DNA from: an uncultured Anaerolineales bacterium
GTDB lineage: Bacteria > Chloroflexota > Anaerolineae > Anaerolineales > UBA4823
DNA length: 37,264 bases
Direction: 5' to 3'
Assembly: GCA_937928795.1 (NCBI GenBank)
Contig: CALFWB010000122.1
Span: forward strand, 1 to 37,264
Shown here: piece by piece, positions 1 to 8,746 of the stretch
How positions within the stretch are numbered: position 1 is the first letter of the stretch
Layout of the letters: every line of letters starts with the position of its first letter
Program-made: the position numbers and the translations under genes
Notes under the pieces: model-generated
What the model saw: the letters and a program-made list of their open reading frames with translations, nothing else
Told to the model about the DNA's origin: nothing
Database searches by the model: none

Positions 1-140
1 CCCCCTCCGCCCCTATAGGGCTTTTCAATTATCTGATCACTTTGTGCCTTTCTTGCGGCTTTGGTGTGCTTGAACGGTTCCCTCACCCCTTCGACAGGCT
101 CGGGGCAGCACCCCAGCCCCTCTCCCAGAGGGCGAGGGGA

Positions 141-356
141 GCAGCAAATGGGTCTCGGTACGGGCTGGCGCCCTACTCGACCTGCGCAACGCAGTGGAAC
201 ATATCGAAACCCGCAGCAAATGGGTCTCGATACGGGCTAGCGCCCTACTCGACCTGCGCAACGCAGTGGAGCGTATCAAAACCCGCAACAAATGGGTCTC
301 GGGACGGGCTAGCGCCCTACTCGACCCGCGTAACGCCGCGGGTTGGGCTTGTCGAA
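141..356. repeat. Three tandem 72-bp repeats
   Basis: Three consecutive units begin at 141, 213 and 285, giving an exact 72-base period. Each opens with GCAGCAAATGGGTCTC or a close variant and then carries GGGCTAGCGCCCTACTCGAC. The third unit diverges in its second half. All reading frames through the array stay open because 72 is divisible by three, but there is no ribosome binding site and the same sequence style recurs in other intergenic DNA here. I read it as non-coding repeat DNA. The stretch 1-140 before it holds further REP-like G/C-rich sequence and no gene. Confidence 0.85.
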
Positions 357-397
357 ACCCGCCCTCACCCTTCGACAAGGTTTCGACAGGCTCAGCA
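341..397. repeat. Inverted-repeat module shared with the right end
   Basis: The left arm GGTTGGGCTTGTCGAAACC (341-359) and the right arm GGTTTCGACAGGCTCAGCA (379-397) are imperfect inverted repeats around a spacer of about 19 nt. Nearly the same module occurs at 37143-37199 in the same orientation, where the arms pair perfectly. It belongs to a dispersed intergenic repeat family that appears at both window edges. Confidence 0.75.
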
Positions 398-481
398 CAA
401 GCTCAACCTAACAGCTCAGGGCGGCGCCTCCGCTCCTTGAGAGAAGGGCGAAAGGAGTATCTCCTTGAATAAAGCAAGTTC

Positions 482-559
482 GTGTCCACGCAAAAGTTGT
501 AGGACAACTCAATGAGTTGTCCTACAAAGCAATGTTGCCAACAACTTTTAAGTGCACAC
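482..559 (+). mobile_element. 78-bp palindromic MITE-like element, copy 1
   Basis: This is the first of three near-identical 78-bp copies. The ends form 19-bp terminal inverted repeats (GTGTCCACGCAAAAGTTGT against ACAACTTTTGAGTGCACAC in the consensus; 17 of 19 positions pair). An internal perfect palindrome has 15-bp arms around a single A, starting TTGTAGGACAACTCA. A 9-bp direct repeat AGCAAGTTC flanks the copy exactly (473-481 and 560-568), the mark of a transposition target-site duplication. This copy has one private change, A at 550. It encodes nothing, so a transposase would have to act in trans. The source IS family is not recognised. Confidence 0.9.
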
Positions 560-591
560 AGCAAGTTCCTTTTCTTATTCCGAATTCTCGT

Positions 592-597
592 TATAAT
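592..597 (+). promoter_or_regulatory. -10 box upstream of the CDGSH gene
   Basis: TATAAT lies 43 nt before the start codon of the small Fe-S protein gene. The expected -35 position (about 569-574) falls directly after the target duplication of the mobile element and has no good match to TTGACA. The promoter is therefore plausible but incomplete. Confidence 0.45.
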
Positions 598-640
598 ACA
601 TACATTCATTCCCTAATCTCTTCACAAGGAGGAAACCTGC

Positions 641-859
641 ATGGCAGAAATTACCATTGAATTACGCAAAAACGGTTCGATGAAACTCCCCGGACCCTTG
701 GTGCTGGTGGACGAGAACGGTCAAGAGCAGGTGATCGATAAAGCAGTGGTGTCATTTTGTCGCTGCGGTGCCTCTAAGGACAAACCGTTCTGTGATGGTT
801 CACACAAAGAAATCGGCTTTGAAGGACCCTCTTTCACCGTGAAACTCCAAACCCCCTAG
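641..859 (+). CDS. CDGSH-type iron-sulfur domain protein
   Basis: This 72-aa protein carries the full CDGSH signature: C40-x-C42, then a proline, then C51-D-G-S-H55. These three cysteines and one histidine are the known ligands of the 2Fe-2S cluster in mitoNEET-type proteins. There is no signal peptide or membrane segment, so it should be a soluble cytoplasmic protein with a redox or Fe-S transfer role; its precise partner is unknown. The start is supported by a strong AAGGAGG at 626-632, eight bases before the ATG. The gene stands alone, convergent with the nuo operon. Family identification is firm and the cellular role is open. Confidence 0.93.
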   Translation: MAEITIELRKNGSMKLPGPLVLVDENGQEQVIDKAVVSFCRCGASKDKPFCDGSHKEIGFEGPSFTVKLQTP

Positions 860-876
860 TCGAACCTCGTACCCGA

Positions 877-905
877 ATCTCCCTCTCCCAGTGGGAGAGG
901 GAGAT
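877..905. repeat. Perfect 14-bp-arm palindrome downstream of the CDGSH gene
   Basis: ATCTCCCTCTCCCA (877-890) is the exact reverse complement of the 14 bases at 892-905, with one base between. It could fold into a very stable hairpin and end the CDGSH transcript, but no T-tract follows. It resembles the other CCTCTCCC/GGGAGAGG palindromes of the window and probably belongs to that REP-like family. Confidence 0.7.
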
Positions 906-925
906 CAAAGTTATCCCAAAGGCGT

Positions 926-982
926 TAGGACACCAAGTCAACACAGCTATCGTGAGGCGCACTTGGTGGCTTGGTGTTCCTA
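926..982. repeat. Stem-loop downstream of nuoN
   Basis: TAGGACACCAAG (926-937) pairs with CTTGGTGTTCCTA (970-982) with one bulged base, and an alternative 8-bp pairing CACCAAGT/ACTTGGTG lies inside. It sits about 60 nt beyond the nuoN stop in the gap between convergent genes. It may act as a processing or termination structure for the nuo transcript; the lack of a U-rich tract makes this uncertain. Confidence 0.4.
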
Positions 983-1041
983 GTTATCACCTTGACCTGA
1001 CTTTCTAAGCTAAGCACCCTCAACAAGGAGAGGGGAATTTT

Positions 1042-2487
1042 TTATTTTACGGCGTAAAGGGTGGCTTGGCTAGCCCATTGAAAGAGCGGCGTGGCAAATA
1101 GACTCAGGGCGATGATAGCAACCGCTGTCAAACCCGCTGACCAGCGCAACAGAGCATCACGATTGACCAACGGTTCACCCTCTTGCATGTACATCACAAT
1201 GACCACCCGTAGATAGTAATAAGCCGAGACCAGGGAGGTCAACACACCGATTAACGCCAAGCCGACAAAACCACCTTCTAAGACGGCGCGAAAGAGGTAA
1301 AACTTGCCCAAAAACCCCATGGTTGGTGGGACACCGATCAAGGAGAGCATGAACACGGTCATGGCAGCCGCCAGAGCTGGATGACTTTTACCTAAGCCAG
1401 CATAGTCGCTTAAGTCCAGTCCTCTGCCTTCTTGCCCCTCAAGGGTGATCACCACCGCCCAAGCGCCGAAATTGGTCAGCAGATAGGCGAAAAGGTAAAA
1501 GAGGACAGCAGCAGCCGACTCTGTCATCAGGCGAGTTTGCCCCAAGTTTACCGCTGCCATCAGAATATAGCCGGCGTGAGCAATGCTCGAATAGGCTAAC
1601 AGCCGTTTGATGTTGTTCTGGGCAATGGCAACCACATTGCCCACAATCATCGTCAAAGCAGCCAATGCCCAGAGCAACGGGACAAGCTGATCGGATAGGG
1701 TCGGAAAGGCTAAGAGAAAGACGCGCAACAATGCCGCAAACCCTGCCGCTTTAGCACCGACCGCCATGAAGGCCGTCACCGAAGATGGCGCGCCCTGGTA
1801 GACGTCCGGCGTCCACATGTGGAACGGTACGGCAGCCACCTTGAAACCCAACCCGACCAAGATCAACGCCGCCCCGATGGTCAATAAGACCGGTGAGGCG
1901 TTGCCGCTCTGCACGGCACTGAGGATGGCTGCAATGCGGGTTGAGCCGCTGGCTCCATAAGCCAGGGCAATGCCATACACCACGAAGCCGCCGGCAAAAG
2001 CTCCCAGCAAAAAGTACTTGAGGGCTGCCTCTTCCGAGTCTAAACGGTCGCGGTGAAAGCCGGCCATCACGTAAAGCGGGATAGAGAGTAACTCCAAAGC
2101 GATAAAGACCATGATCAGATCGGCCGCCATGCCCATCAACATCATGCCGCTGATCGAGAACAGCAACAGCGGATAATACTCGCTATGGGCAATGTTTTGG
2201 CGATGCAAGTAGCCATAAGCTAAAGCAATCCCCAACAGGCCGCTCACAAGGAAGATTACGTTAAGAAAAGAAGAAAATCCATCTACAACCGCCATGCCAA
2301 AATAAGCGGTTTGTGCGGTTCCCGAACCTAAAGCGTTCGTCACCAGTCCGATGATCAATCCCACGGCTGCTAGAGCGGCCGTCACCCCTTTGCGCTGGCT
2401 CGGAATATACAAATCCACCACTGTAAGGAGCACAGCCCAGATACCGATCACGATCACCGGCAAAGTGGCTAACCGATCAGCCCACAT
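1042..2487 (-). CDS. nuoN: NADH-quinone oxidoreductase subunit N
   Basis: This is an antiporter-like membrane subunit of Complex I in the proton-pumping arm. The 481-aa protein is almost wholly hydrophobic with about 14 predicted helices. It has the family segment KVAAVPFHMWTPDVYQGAP, with the lysine and histidine of the proton channel, and the later NNIKRLLAYSSIAHAGY stretch. An upstream in-frame TTG at 2508 is possible, but the ATG at 2487 has GGAGG five bases before it and is preferred. It is the last gene of the operon, 54 bases after nuoM. Length matches the family. Confidence 0.96.
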   Translation of the reverse strand: MWADRLATLPVIVIGIWAVLLTVVDLYIPSQRKGVTAALAAVGLIIGLVTNALGSGTAQTAYFGMAVVDGFSSFLNVIFLVSGLLGIALAYGYLHRQNIAHSEYYPLLLFSISGMMLMGMAADLIMVFIALELLSIPLYVMAGFHRDRLDSEEAALKYFLLGAFAGGFVVYGIALAYGASGSTRIAAILSAVQSGNASPVLLTIGAALILVGLGFKVAAVPFHMWTPDVYQGAPSSVTAFMAVGAKAAGFAALLRVFLLAFPTLSDQLVPLLWALAALTMIVGNVVAIAQNNIKRLLAYSSIAHAGYILMAAVNLGQTRLMTESAAAVLFYLFAYLLTNFGAWAVVITLEGQEGRGLDLSDYAGLGKSHPALAAAMTVFMLSLIGVPPTMGFLGKFYLFRAVLEGGFVGLALIGVLTSLVSAYYYLRVVIVMYMQEGEPLVNRDALLRWSAGLTAVAIIALSLFATPLFQWASQATLYAVK

Positions 2488-2541
2488 GGTAGCCTCCACA
2501 AATTCCAAGTCCTATCTGGTTCATTGGGTCTCCTTTCCTGC

Positions 2542-4062
2542 TCAGGGCAGGGCGGCGATACTGAGGGCAAGGTTGCCGACCAGCTTGTCCACTGCCGGCG
2601 CCATTAGGCTAAAAAAGGGCTTTGGGTATAGGCCGATCCAGAAGATCAGGACGATCAAGGGCACCAACGTGACAATCTCGCGCCAGTTCAGGTCTTTGAG
2701 CGTGCGATTTTCTTCTTTATCCACGGGTCCCAGAAACAGCTTTTGGAACATGGTCAGCATATAAATCGCAGCGAGGATCACGCCAATGGCAGCAAAGCCG
2801 GCGTAGAAGTAGGAACCCAGTGAGCCACCACTCTGCCCGGCTTCCCAGGCGCCAAGCAGGATGGTAAATTCACCCACAAAGCCGTTTAAGCCCGGCAAGC
2901 CCATCGAAGACAGGGCGACAATCAAGGTCAGCGCGCCGTAGATGGGCATGATCTTCCATAAGCCACCGAAGGCGTCCATATCGCGTGTGTGGCGCCGCTC
3001 GTAGATCATGCCAACCACCAAAAACAATGCCCCAGTGCTGATGCCGTGGTTGATCATTTGCAGAATGCCACCCTGGATGCCCTGCGGATTGAGGGCAAAC
3101 AAGCCCAGCATCACAAAACCAAGATGGCTCACCGAGGAATAAGCCACCAGTTTCTTTACATCCTGTTGCGGGAAGGAAACCGCCGCCCCATAGAGGATGC
3201 CAATCACGGCCAGCACGGCTATAATCGGCGCCAGTTGCACCGCTGCCTGTGGGAACAGGGCGAGGTTGAAGCGCAGGAAGCCGTAGGTGCCCATTTTCAG
3301 CAGAACGCCGGCAAGAATCACCGAACCGGCCGTTGGCGCTTCGACATGCGCATCGGGCAACCACGAATGCAACGGCCACATGGGCACCTTGATAGCAAAC
3401 GCTGCTGCAAAGGCGAGGAAGAGCCAAAGCTGAGTGTTGGCTGGGATGTTATTTTGCGCCACCAATTCGGGCAGAGAGAACGTGCCACCCTGAATGCCCA
3501 ACCACAAGATAGCAAGCAGCATTAAAATCGAGCCGGCCATGGTGTAGAGGAAGAACTTAATAGCGGCATACATCCGCCGCGGCCCGCCCCAAATCCCGAT
3601 CAGGAAGTACATCGGCACAAGGGTAAATTCCCAAAAGATATAGAATAGGAACAGATCGAGCGCCAAAAAGACGCCCACCATGCCCACTTCTAGGAGCAGG
3701 AAGAAGATCATGAATTCCTTGACCCGTTCTTCGATTGCCGTCCACGTGCTGAGAATCGAGATGGGCGTCAGGAACGTGGTCAGCAAAACCAATAGGATGG
3801 ATAATCCATCGACTCCTAGGTGATAGGCGATGTCCCAGCCAGCCACTTGGATCCAGACGCGCCGGATCACCAACTGAAGGTCAGGGTTGCCCGGCTGGAA
3901 TTGGGCTAAGACCACCAACGATACCACAAAGGTCACTAAGGAAACACCCAGCGCAACCCAGCGGATGATCTCCTTTTGTTCCTCGCGCAGGAACAGGATG
4001 ATCACAACGCCCACAAGGGGCAAGAAGGTAACGAGTGTTAGGGGATGAAAGATTGAGTCCAT
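2542..4062 (-). CDS. nuoM: NADH-quinone oxidoreductase subunit M
   Basis: This antiporter-like subunit forms a proton channel in the membrane arm of Complex I. The 506-aa protein has about 14 helices. The family core [20 protein letters not shown] and the helix-5 glutamate in [18 protein letters not shown] are both present, as is [18 protein letters not shown]. The ATG lies three bases after the nuoL stop, with a GAGG ribosome site inside the end of nuoL, which implies translational coupling. Length is usual for NuoM. Several out-of-frame open frames inside it are shadows. Confidence 0.97.
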   Translation of the reverse strand: MDSIFHPLTLVTFLPLVGVVIILFLREEQKEIIRWVALGVSLVTFVVSLVVLAQFQPGNPDLQLVIRRVWIQVAGWDIAYHLGVDGLSILLVLLTTFLTPISILSTWTAIEERVKEFMIFFLLLEVGMVGVFLALDLFLFYIFWEFTLVPMYFLIGIWGGPRRMYAAIKFFLYTMAGSILMLLAILWLGIQGGTFSLPELVAQNNIPANTQLWLFLAFAAAFAIKVPMWPLHSWLPDAHVEAPTAGSVILAGVLLKMGTYGFLRFNLALFPQAAVQLAPIIAVLAVIGILYGAAVSFPQQDVKKLVAYSSVSHLGFVMLGLFALNPQGIQGGILQMINHGISTGALFLVVGMIYERRHTRDMDAFGGLWKIMPIYGALTLIVALSSMGLPGLNGFVGEFTILLGAWEAGQSGGSLGSYFYAGFAAIGVILAAIYMLTMFQKLFLGPVDKEENRTLKDLNWREIVTLVPLIVLIFWIGLYPKPFFSLMAPAVDKLVGNLALSIAALP

Positions 4063-4065
4063 ACA

Positions 4066-6195
4066 CTACCTCAGGGCAAAGATCAAATAGCTCATGATCG
4101 CAACCACCCCGGCAAAAACAGCCAAGGCGTAGTTGCGCACATAACCGGTCTGAAAGCGGCGCAGATAAGCCGCACTGGTCTGAGTCAGGGTCGCCAAGCC
4201 GTTGGCAATACCATCGATGATGCCCAGATCAATCGGCTGGGCGAGGAAAGCCGTCAGACGTTTGAACCCCCCAGTGAGGATCGCATCGTGGAACCAATCG
4301 TGCCAGAAGCGCCAATCCACCTGTTCAGCGAGCCAACGCGAGAAGGCTTTATACGGATTGACGAACAATGTCCAATAGACCTCATCCACCCAGTATTTGT
4401 TGTACAGCACGCCGAAGATCGGCTTAGCCGTTAGCTCTAGCGGGTCAACATAGGGCTTGTGCTCCTTTTGCAAGCTCTCCCCCCAGCGGGCATAAACCAA
4501 CCAGCCCAGCGCAATCGCCAATAGGGCAATCACAGTTGAGACGGCTGCCACTTGCAAGCTGAATTCGGGCAATTCTACGCCTGCCTTGACCGCCGGCATA
4601 TGGTGGATGGTGTGTTCCAGCCAATGCCCAAAGGCATGAATGCCGGGTAGATTCAACGCTCCTCCAAAGACGGATAAGATGGCTAAAATGATCAATGGCA
4701 CGGTCATTAGCTTTGGGCTTTCGCTGGCATAAGCCGCTGCCTCACTGCGCGCTTTGCCGAAGAAGACTAAGATGATCTGGCGCGCCATATAAAAAGCGGT
4801 AAAGAAAGCCGCAATCGAAAGCAGGGTGTAAAGACGGGCATCTTTATAGCTGGCTTTGAGCAAGATTTCGTCTTTAGACCAAAAGCCCGCCAACGGCACA
4901 ATGCCCGCTAGCGCCAGAGCACCGATAAGGTACACCCAAAAGGTGGTCGGCATCCGCTGACGCAAGCCGCCCATATTACGCATATCTTGCGGGTCGAGAT
5001 GATGACCCTCGCTGTGTTTGCCCTTGTGATGATGCTCAGCTTCATGTAAGCCGCGTTCTACCCCTTGAATCACGGAACCAGAAGAGAGAAACAACAGAGC
5101 TTTAAAGAAGGCATGGGTGACCAAATGGAACATCCCGGCGACATAGGCGCCCATGCCAACGGCAGCTACCATAAACCCCAGTTGGCTGATGGTCGAATAG
5201 GCGAGCACCTTCTTGATGTCAAATTGGGCAATGGCAATGGTTGCCGCAAAGAGGGCCGTTAGAGTCCCCACCCACGCTACCAAGCTCTGCGCTTGCGGGA
5301 CAACTTCGTAGAGTGGATGCGAGCGGGCGATCAGGTACACGCCAGCGGTGACCATCGTGGCAGCATGAATCAGGGCAGAAACCGGAGTCGGACCAGCCAT
5401 CGCATCCGGCAACCAGACATACAGGGGCAATTGAGCCGACTTTCCCGTAACGCCGATCAGCATAAAGAGGGTGATGAAGAAGATGCCGAGCGGCAGCAAT
5501 TCGGAAATTTGTTCCACTTGCCCGAAGACGCGGTCAAAATTGAAGCTGCGGAACAAACCGAACATGGTGAAGGCTGCCAGCAGGAAGCCAAAATCACCAA
5601 CGCGGTTGGTGATAAAGGCCTTATTACCCGCCAAGGCGTTGCCGATGCCGTCCTTGCCCTTATCGTACCAAAAGCCGATCAACAGATAAGAGCATAAACC
5701 TACTCCCTCCCAACCGACAAAGAGCATCAGGTAGTTGTCGGCGCTGACCAAGGTCATCATGGCAAGGATGAACAGATTGAAGAAGACAAAGAAACGGCGA
5801 TAGCGGCTTGGATCGCCGTTCAGGCGCACATCATCGTGCATGTAGGCAATGGCGTAGATGTGGATCAGACAACCCACGCCCGAAACGACCAGCATCATCG
5901 TCACCGAAAGGGTGTCCACCTGAATCCCCCAGCCGATGTTCAATTCGCCGATATTGATCCAATCCACCAGCGGGATGACAACCCCTTCGGGATGCGAGAA
6001 CAAGGAGATCATCTGCAAAAGTGCAACTACGAAGGTCAAACCAACGGCACCGCTGGCAATGCCGCCGATGGCTTTCTCCGACAGGCGCCCGCCCCAAATG
6101 AGATTGATCAACAAGCCGAGGAGCGGAAAGAGCAACACCAACGGCGCCAAAGAGAAAAAGGTCAATCCTGCTGTTGCTGTTTCACTGAATAGCAT
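4066..6195 (-). CDS. nuoL: NADH-quinone oxidoreductase subunit L
   Basis: This is the distal antiporter-like subunit of the Complex I membrane arm, 709 aa. It has the conserved GKSAQLPLYVWLPDAMAGPT block and IAQFDIKKVLAYSTISQLGF. A long C-terminal part after about residue 560 fits the lateral helix and final anchor helix of NuoL. A short histidine-rich cytoplasmic loop (HEAEHHHKGKHSEGHH, near residue 390) precedes DMRNMGGLRQRMP and looks longer than in E. coli. It lies 13 bases after the nuoK stop. Identification is secure. Confidence 0.97.
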   Translation of the reverse strand: MLFSETATAGLTFFSLAPLVLLFPLLGLLINLIWGGRLSEKAIGGIASGAVGLTFVVALLQMISLFSHPEGVVIPLVDWINIGELNIGWGIQVDTLSVTMMLVVSGVGCLIHIYAIAYMHDDVRLNGDPSRYRRFFVFFNLFILAMMTLVSADNYLMLFVGWEGVGLCSYLLIGFWYDKGKDGIGNALAGNKAFITNRVGDFGFLLAAFTMFGLFRSFNFDRVFGQVEQISELLPLGIFFITLFMLIGVTGKSAQLPLYVWLPDAMAGPTPVSALIHAATMVTAGVYLIARSHPLYEVVPQAQSLVAWVGTLTALFAATIAIAQFDIKKVLAYSTISQLGFMVAAVGMGAYVAGMFHLVTHAFFKALLFLSSGSVIQGVERGLHEAEHHHKGKHSEGHHLDPQDMRNMGGLRQRMPTTFWVYLIGALALAGIVPLAGFWSKDEILLKASYKDARLYTLLSIAAFFTAFYMARQIILVFFGKARSEAAAYASESPKLMTVPLIILAILSVFGGALNLPGIHAFGHWLEHTIHHMPAVKAGVELPEFSLQVAAVSTVIALLAIALGWLVYARWGESLQKEHKPYVDPLELTAKPIFGVLYNKYWVDEVYWTLFVNPYKAFSRWLAEQVDWRFWHDWFHDAILTGGFKRLTAFLAQPIDLGIIDGIANGLATLTQTSAAYLRRFQTGYVRNYALAVFAGVVAIMSYLIFALR

Positions 6196-6208
6196 AAGGT
6201 ACTCCGCA

Positions 6209-6511
6209 TTAACCTTTCATCAGGTTCATCTGGTCGATATCGATGCTTTGTTTGGTCTCAAAGATTTTGACGATCAGTGCCAGCCCAACGGCAACCTCAG
6301 CGGCAGCAACCGCCATGACGAAAAAGACAAAGATTTGTCCGCTCAGCCCGCCGTGCAAACGGGCAAAAGCCACAAAGGCGAGGTTCGCCGCATTAAGCAT
6401 CAATTCAACCGACATAAAGATAATAATGGCATTGCGACGGATGAGGACACCTAGCGCTCCGAGGGTGAAGAGAACGGCTGACAGAGCAATATAGTAATAT
6501 ATCGGCACCAT
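6209..6511 (-). CDS. nuoK: NADH-quinone oxidoreductase subunit K
   Basis: This small three-helix membrane subunit of Complex I takes part in proton transfer between NuoJ and NuoN. With the ATG at 6511 the protein is exactly 100 aa, the usual length, and the two family glutamates fall at E36 and E72, the same numbers as in E. coli NuoK. A TTG at 6529 could extend it by six residues, but that extension is just the ribosome-binding stretch (GGAGG) and is not favoured. It follows nuoJ by 25 bases. Confidence 0.95.
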   Translation of the reverse strand: MVPIYYYIALSAVLFTLGALGVLIRRNAIIIFMSVELMLNAANLAFVAFARLHGGLSGQIFVFFVMAVAAAEVAVGLALIVKIFETKQSIDIDQMNLMKG

Positions 6512-6536
6512 ACGAGGGTTTGCCTCCAAGTCGAAG

Positions 6537-7046
6537 TTAGCGGAACTTGCGCCCGCGGCTTAGGAAGATCGCCCCAATGACTGCCACCAAGAGCAAGAGG
6601 GCAACTGCTTCGAAAGCTAATAGGTAATTGCTGAACATCAGTTCACCGATTTGCAACGGATCGCCGAAATCACCCAGCGTTTGTTGTAAGGCCGGAAAGC
6701 TTGTGCGATGGGTGAAGATGAGATAGATCCCTTCGAGGATGAGAATCGCCGCCAACGTTAGGGCAAGCGGCTGCATCCACCAGGTGGGCGGGGTGCGCCC
6801 GGTCTGTTCTGCGCCGAGGAGCATGATCACAAACAAGAACAGCACCATAATGGCGCCGGCATAGACGGTGATTTGGGCAAGGGCGATGAAAGGTGCGCTG
6901 AGCATGAGATAAAACACCGCCACGGTTGAAAAATTGAAGATGAGATAGAGAGCGGAATATACGGCGTTGCGGCTGAACAGCATCCCCAGCGCAGAGAGAA
7001 CGGTCACAATTGCCAAACCACCGAACAGCACAAAATCAGCATTCAT
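6537..7046 (-). CDS. nuoJ: NADH-quinone oxidoreductase subunit J
   Basis: This is a five-helix membrane subunit of Complex I, 169 aa. The segment [20 protein letters not shown] is the typical NuoJ helix 3, which carries the pi-bulge in solved structures. The ATG has GGGAGG six bases upstream. The gene is separated from nuoI by 79 bases that contain a REP-like palindrome, the largest internal gap in this operon. Length is normal. Confidence 0.95.
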   Translation of the reverse strand: MNADFVLFGGLAIVTVLSALGMLFSRNAVYSALYLIFNFSTVAVFYLMLSAPFIALAQITVYAGAIMVLFLFVIMLLGAEQTGRTPPTWWMQPLALTLAAILILEGIYLIFTHRTSFPALQQTLGDFGDPLQIGELMFSNYLLAFEAVALLLLVAVIGAIFLSRGRKFR

Positions 7047-7079
7047 TCAAAACCTCCCAATTCGGGAAATTGACTGCCT

Positions 7080-7117
7080 CCCCTCGCCCGGTGGGAGAGG
7101 GGTTGGGGGTGAGGGCA
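7080..7117. repeat. REP-like palindrome inside the nuo operon (nuoI-nuoJ gap)
   Basis: CCCCTCGCCC (7080-7089) pairs with GGGAGAGGGG (7093-7102) with one mismatch, followed by GTTGGGGGTGAGGG. The same vocabulary recurs at 877-905 and at both window ends. It lies in the only long gap of the operon and would form a stem-loop in the nuo mRNA between the two genes. Confidence 0.7.
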
Positions 7118-7125
7118 GACTTCCA

Positions 7126-7626
7126 TCAATCTGGGTCCTTCATCTCCGGAATTGCTCGGCTAAACATCCCCGGCGGCGTCTTTTGCGGGGTCGGTTGACC
7201 GCCTTCGGGCACCGGCTCCAACAACATCTCTTTGGTATAAATCGAAGAACGCCGATCGGTAAACGAAAGCTCATAGTTATCGCCTAAGACAATTGCCTCG
7301 GTCGGACAAGCATCCTCGCAATAACCACAGAAGATGCAGCGCAAAAGGTTGATCTCATACACCCGCGCATAGCGTTCTCCAGGGGAGTAGCGTTCATCAT
7401 CCGTGTTTTCGGCAGCTTCAACGAAAATCGCATCCGCCGGGCAAGCGGCTGCGCACAAGGAACAGCCGATGCACTTCTCTAAACCATTTTCGTAGCGCTT
7501 AAGGAAATGACGCCCTTTATAGCGCGTGCGCACCGGGCGCTTGACCTCCGGGTACTGAATGGTGACCGGCTTTTCAAACATTGCTTTGAGAGTTGTGGCT
7601 AAGCCACGCGCTAAATCTGCTAACAT
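7126..7626 (-). CDS. nuoI: NADH-quinone oxidoreductase subunit I
   Basis: This ferredoxin-like subunit carries clusters N6a and N6b in the peripheral arm and passes electrons to NuoB. The 166-aa protein has two 4Fe-4S motifs: C52-x2-C55-x2-C58-x3-C62 and C97-x2-C100-x2-C103-x3-C107, each followed by proline. The ATG overlaps the nuoH stop by one base (TAATG), a coupled arrangement. No membrane segment is seen beyond the amphipathic N-terminus typical of the family. Confidence 0.97.
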   Translation of the reverse strand: MLADLARGLATTLKAMFEKPVTIQYPEVKRPVRTRYKGRHFLKRYENGLEKCIGCSLCAAACPADAIFVEAAENTDDERYSPGERYARVYEINLLRCIFCGYCEDACPTEAIVLGDNYELSFTDRRSSIYTKEMLLEPVPEGGQPTPQKTPPGMFSRAIPEMKDPD

Positions 7627-8732
7627 TACCGATTACCTCCTGCAATCGAACCTCGCATCCAATAGACTACCAGTAAAAAGAAGGCAATGGTCATCAGCGG
7701 GATTGACCAGAGCCAAATAGGGTTCTGAAAGGCGTCGGCAAGTAAGATGCCCAGAGCAGTGAGCATTGCGTTGCCAAGCGCCAGTGAGAATAAAATCTTC
7801 CAGCCAAAAGCCATCAGACGGTCGTAGCGGATGCGCGGCAAGGTCGCTCGCACCCAGACCATCAGAAAGAGAAAACCGACTACTTTGAGCAAAAAGTAGA
7901 TCGGACCTAAGAGCGGAACTTGGTCAACAAAGGGACCGCGGTAACCGCCGAAGAACAGTGTCACTGCAATGGCAGAGACGGCGATCATCTTAATATATTC
8001 TGCCATGAAGAAGAGGGCGAATTTCATGCCAGAATATTCGGTGTGATAACCGGCCGTCAATTCTTGTTCGGCTTCGGGCATATCGAAGGGGGCGCGGTTG
8101 ACCTCGGCTAAGGTGGAAATCCAAAAGATAAAAGCCCCGACTGGCTGGTAGAGAACAAACCAAATGCCGCGTTGAGCTTCGACAATCTCGCTTAGGCTCA
8201 GCGAAGAGGTGAGCAAGATCGGCCCGGTAAAAGCCAAGCCCAACGCCAGTTCATAACTGATCATCTGCGCCGAAGAACGAATACCACCCAGTGTGGCGTA
8301 TTTGTTATTGGATGACCAGCCCGCTAGGACAATGCCATAGACCGAGATCGAAGCAATTGCCATGATATAAAGCACACCCACGTTCAACTCGACAATTTGC
8401 AAGCTGATCGTGCGCCCAAACAGTTGAATGGCCGGGCCGAAAGGCACCACAGCCATAATCACCAGGGCGGGTACTACCGTAATAATCGGCGCTAGAATGA
8501 AAATAATTTTGTCAGCTTTGGCAGGGATCAATTCCTCTTTGAAGATCAGCTTAATCCCATCCGCAACCGGTTGGAGGATGCCAAACGGACCGGCTCGGTT
8601 GGGCCCAATGCGCACCTGAAAGCGCGCTAGCACTTTGCGCTCAAAAAGGGTTAGGTACGCAAAGCCGCCCAGCAGGGCTAAGATCAAGGCAAGGGATTTG
8701 ATCGTCCATTCCGTCAATAATGCCCAATCCAT
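7626..8732 (-). CDS. nuoH: NADH-quinone oxidoreductase subunit H
   Basis: This membrane subunit forms much of the quinone-binding chamber at the junction with the peripheral arm. The 368-aa protein (start at the ATG 8732) has the hallmark ERKVLARFQVRIGPNRAGP near the N-terminus and RAPFDMPEAEQELTAGYHTE in the middle, plus about eight helices. An in-frame extension to 8783 would overlap nuoG by 37 bases and lacks homology-like sequence. The chosen ATG has GAGGTGG just upstream and leaves a 14-base gap after nuoG. Confidence 0.96.
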   Translation of the reverse strand: MDWALLTEWTIKSLALILALLGGFAYLTLFERKVLARFQVRIGPNRAGPFGILQPVADGIKLIFKEELIPAKADKIIFILAPIITVVPALVIMAVVPFGPAIQLFGRTISLQIVELNVGVLYIMAIASISVYGIVLAGWSSNNKYATLGGIRSSAQMISYELALGLAFTGPILLTSSLSLSEIVEAQRGIWFVLYQPVGAFIFWISTLAEVNRAPFDMPEAEQELTAGYHTEYSGMKFALFFMAEYIKMIAVSAIAVTLFFGGYRGPFVDQVPLLGPIYFLLKVVGFLFLMVWVRATLPRIRYDRLMAFGWKILFSLALGNAMLTALGILLADAFQNPIWLWSIPLMTIAFFLLVVYWMRGSIAGGNR

Positions 8733-8746
8733 AACCACCTCGTTTC

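Noticed and set aside
37..472. Overlapping open frames of 92-132 aa on both strands in the left repeat region
   Set aside because: They are produced by 72-base tandem units that keep all frames open; there is no ribosome site and the translations are repeat-like.
2870..3525. Open frames of 178-185 aa within nuoM on either strand
   Set aside because: They lie out of frame with a clearly conserved NuoM sequence and are shadows.
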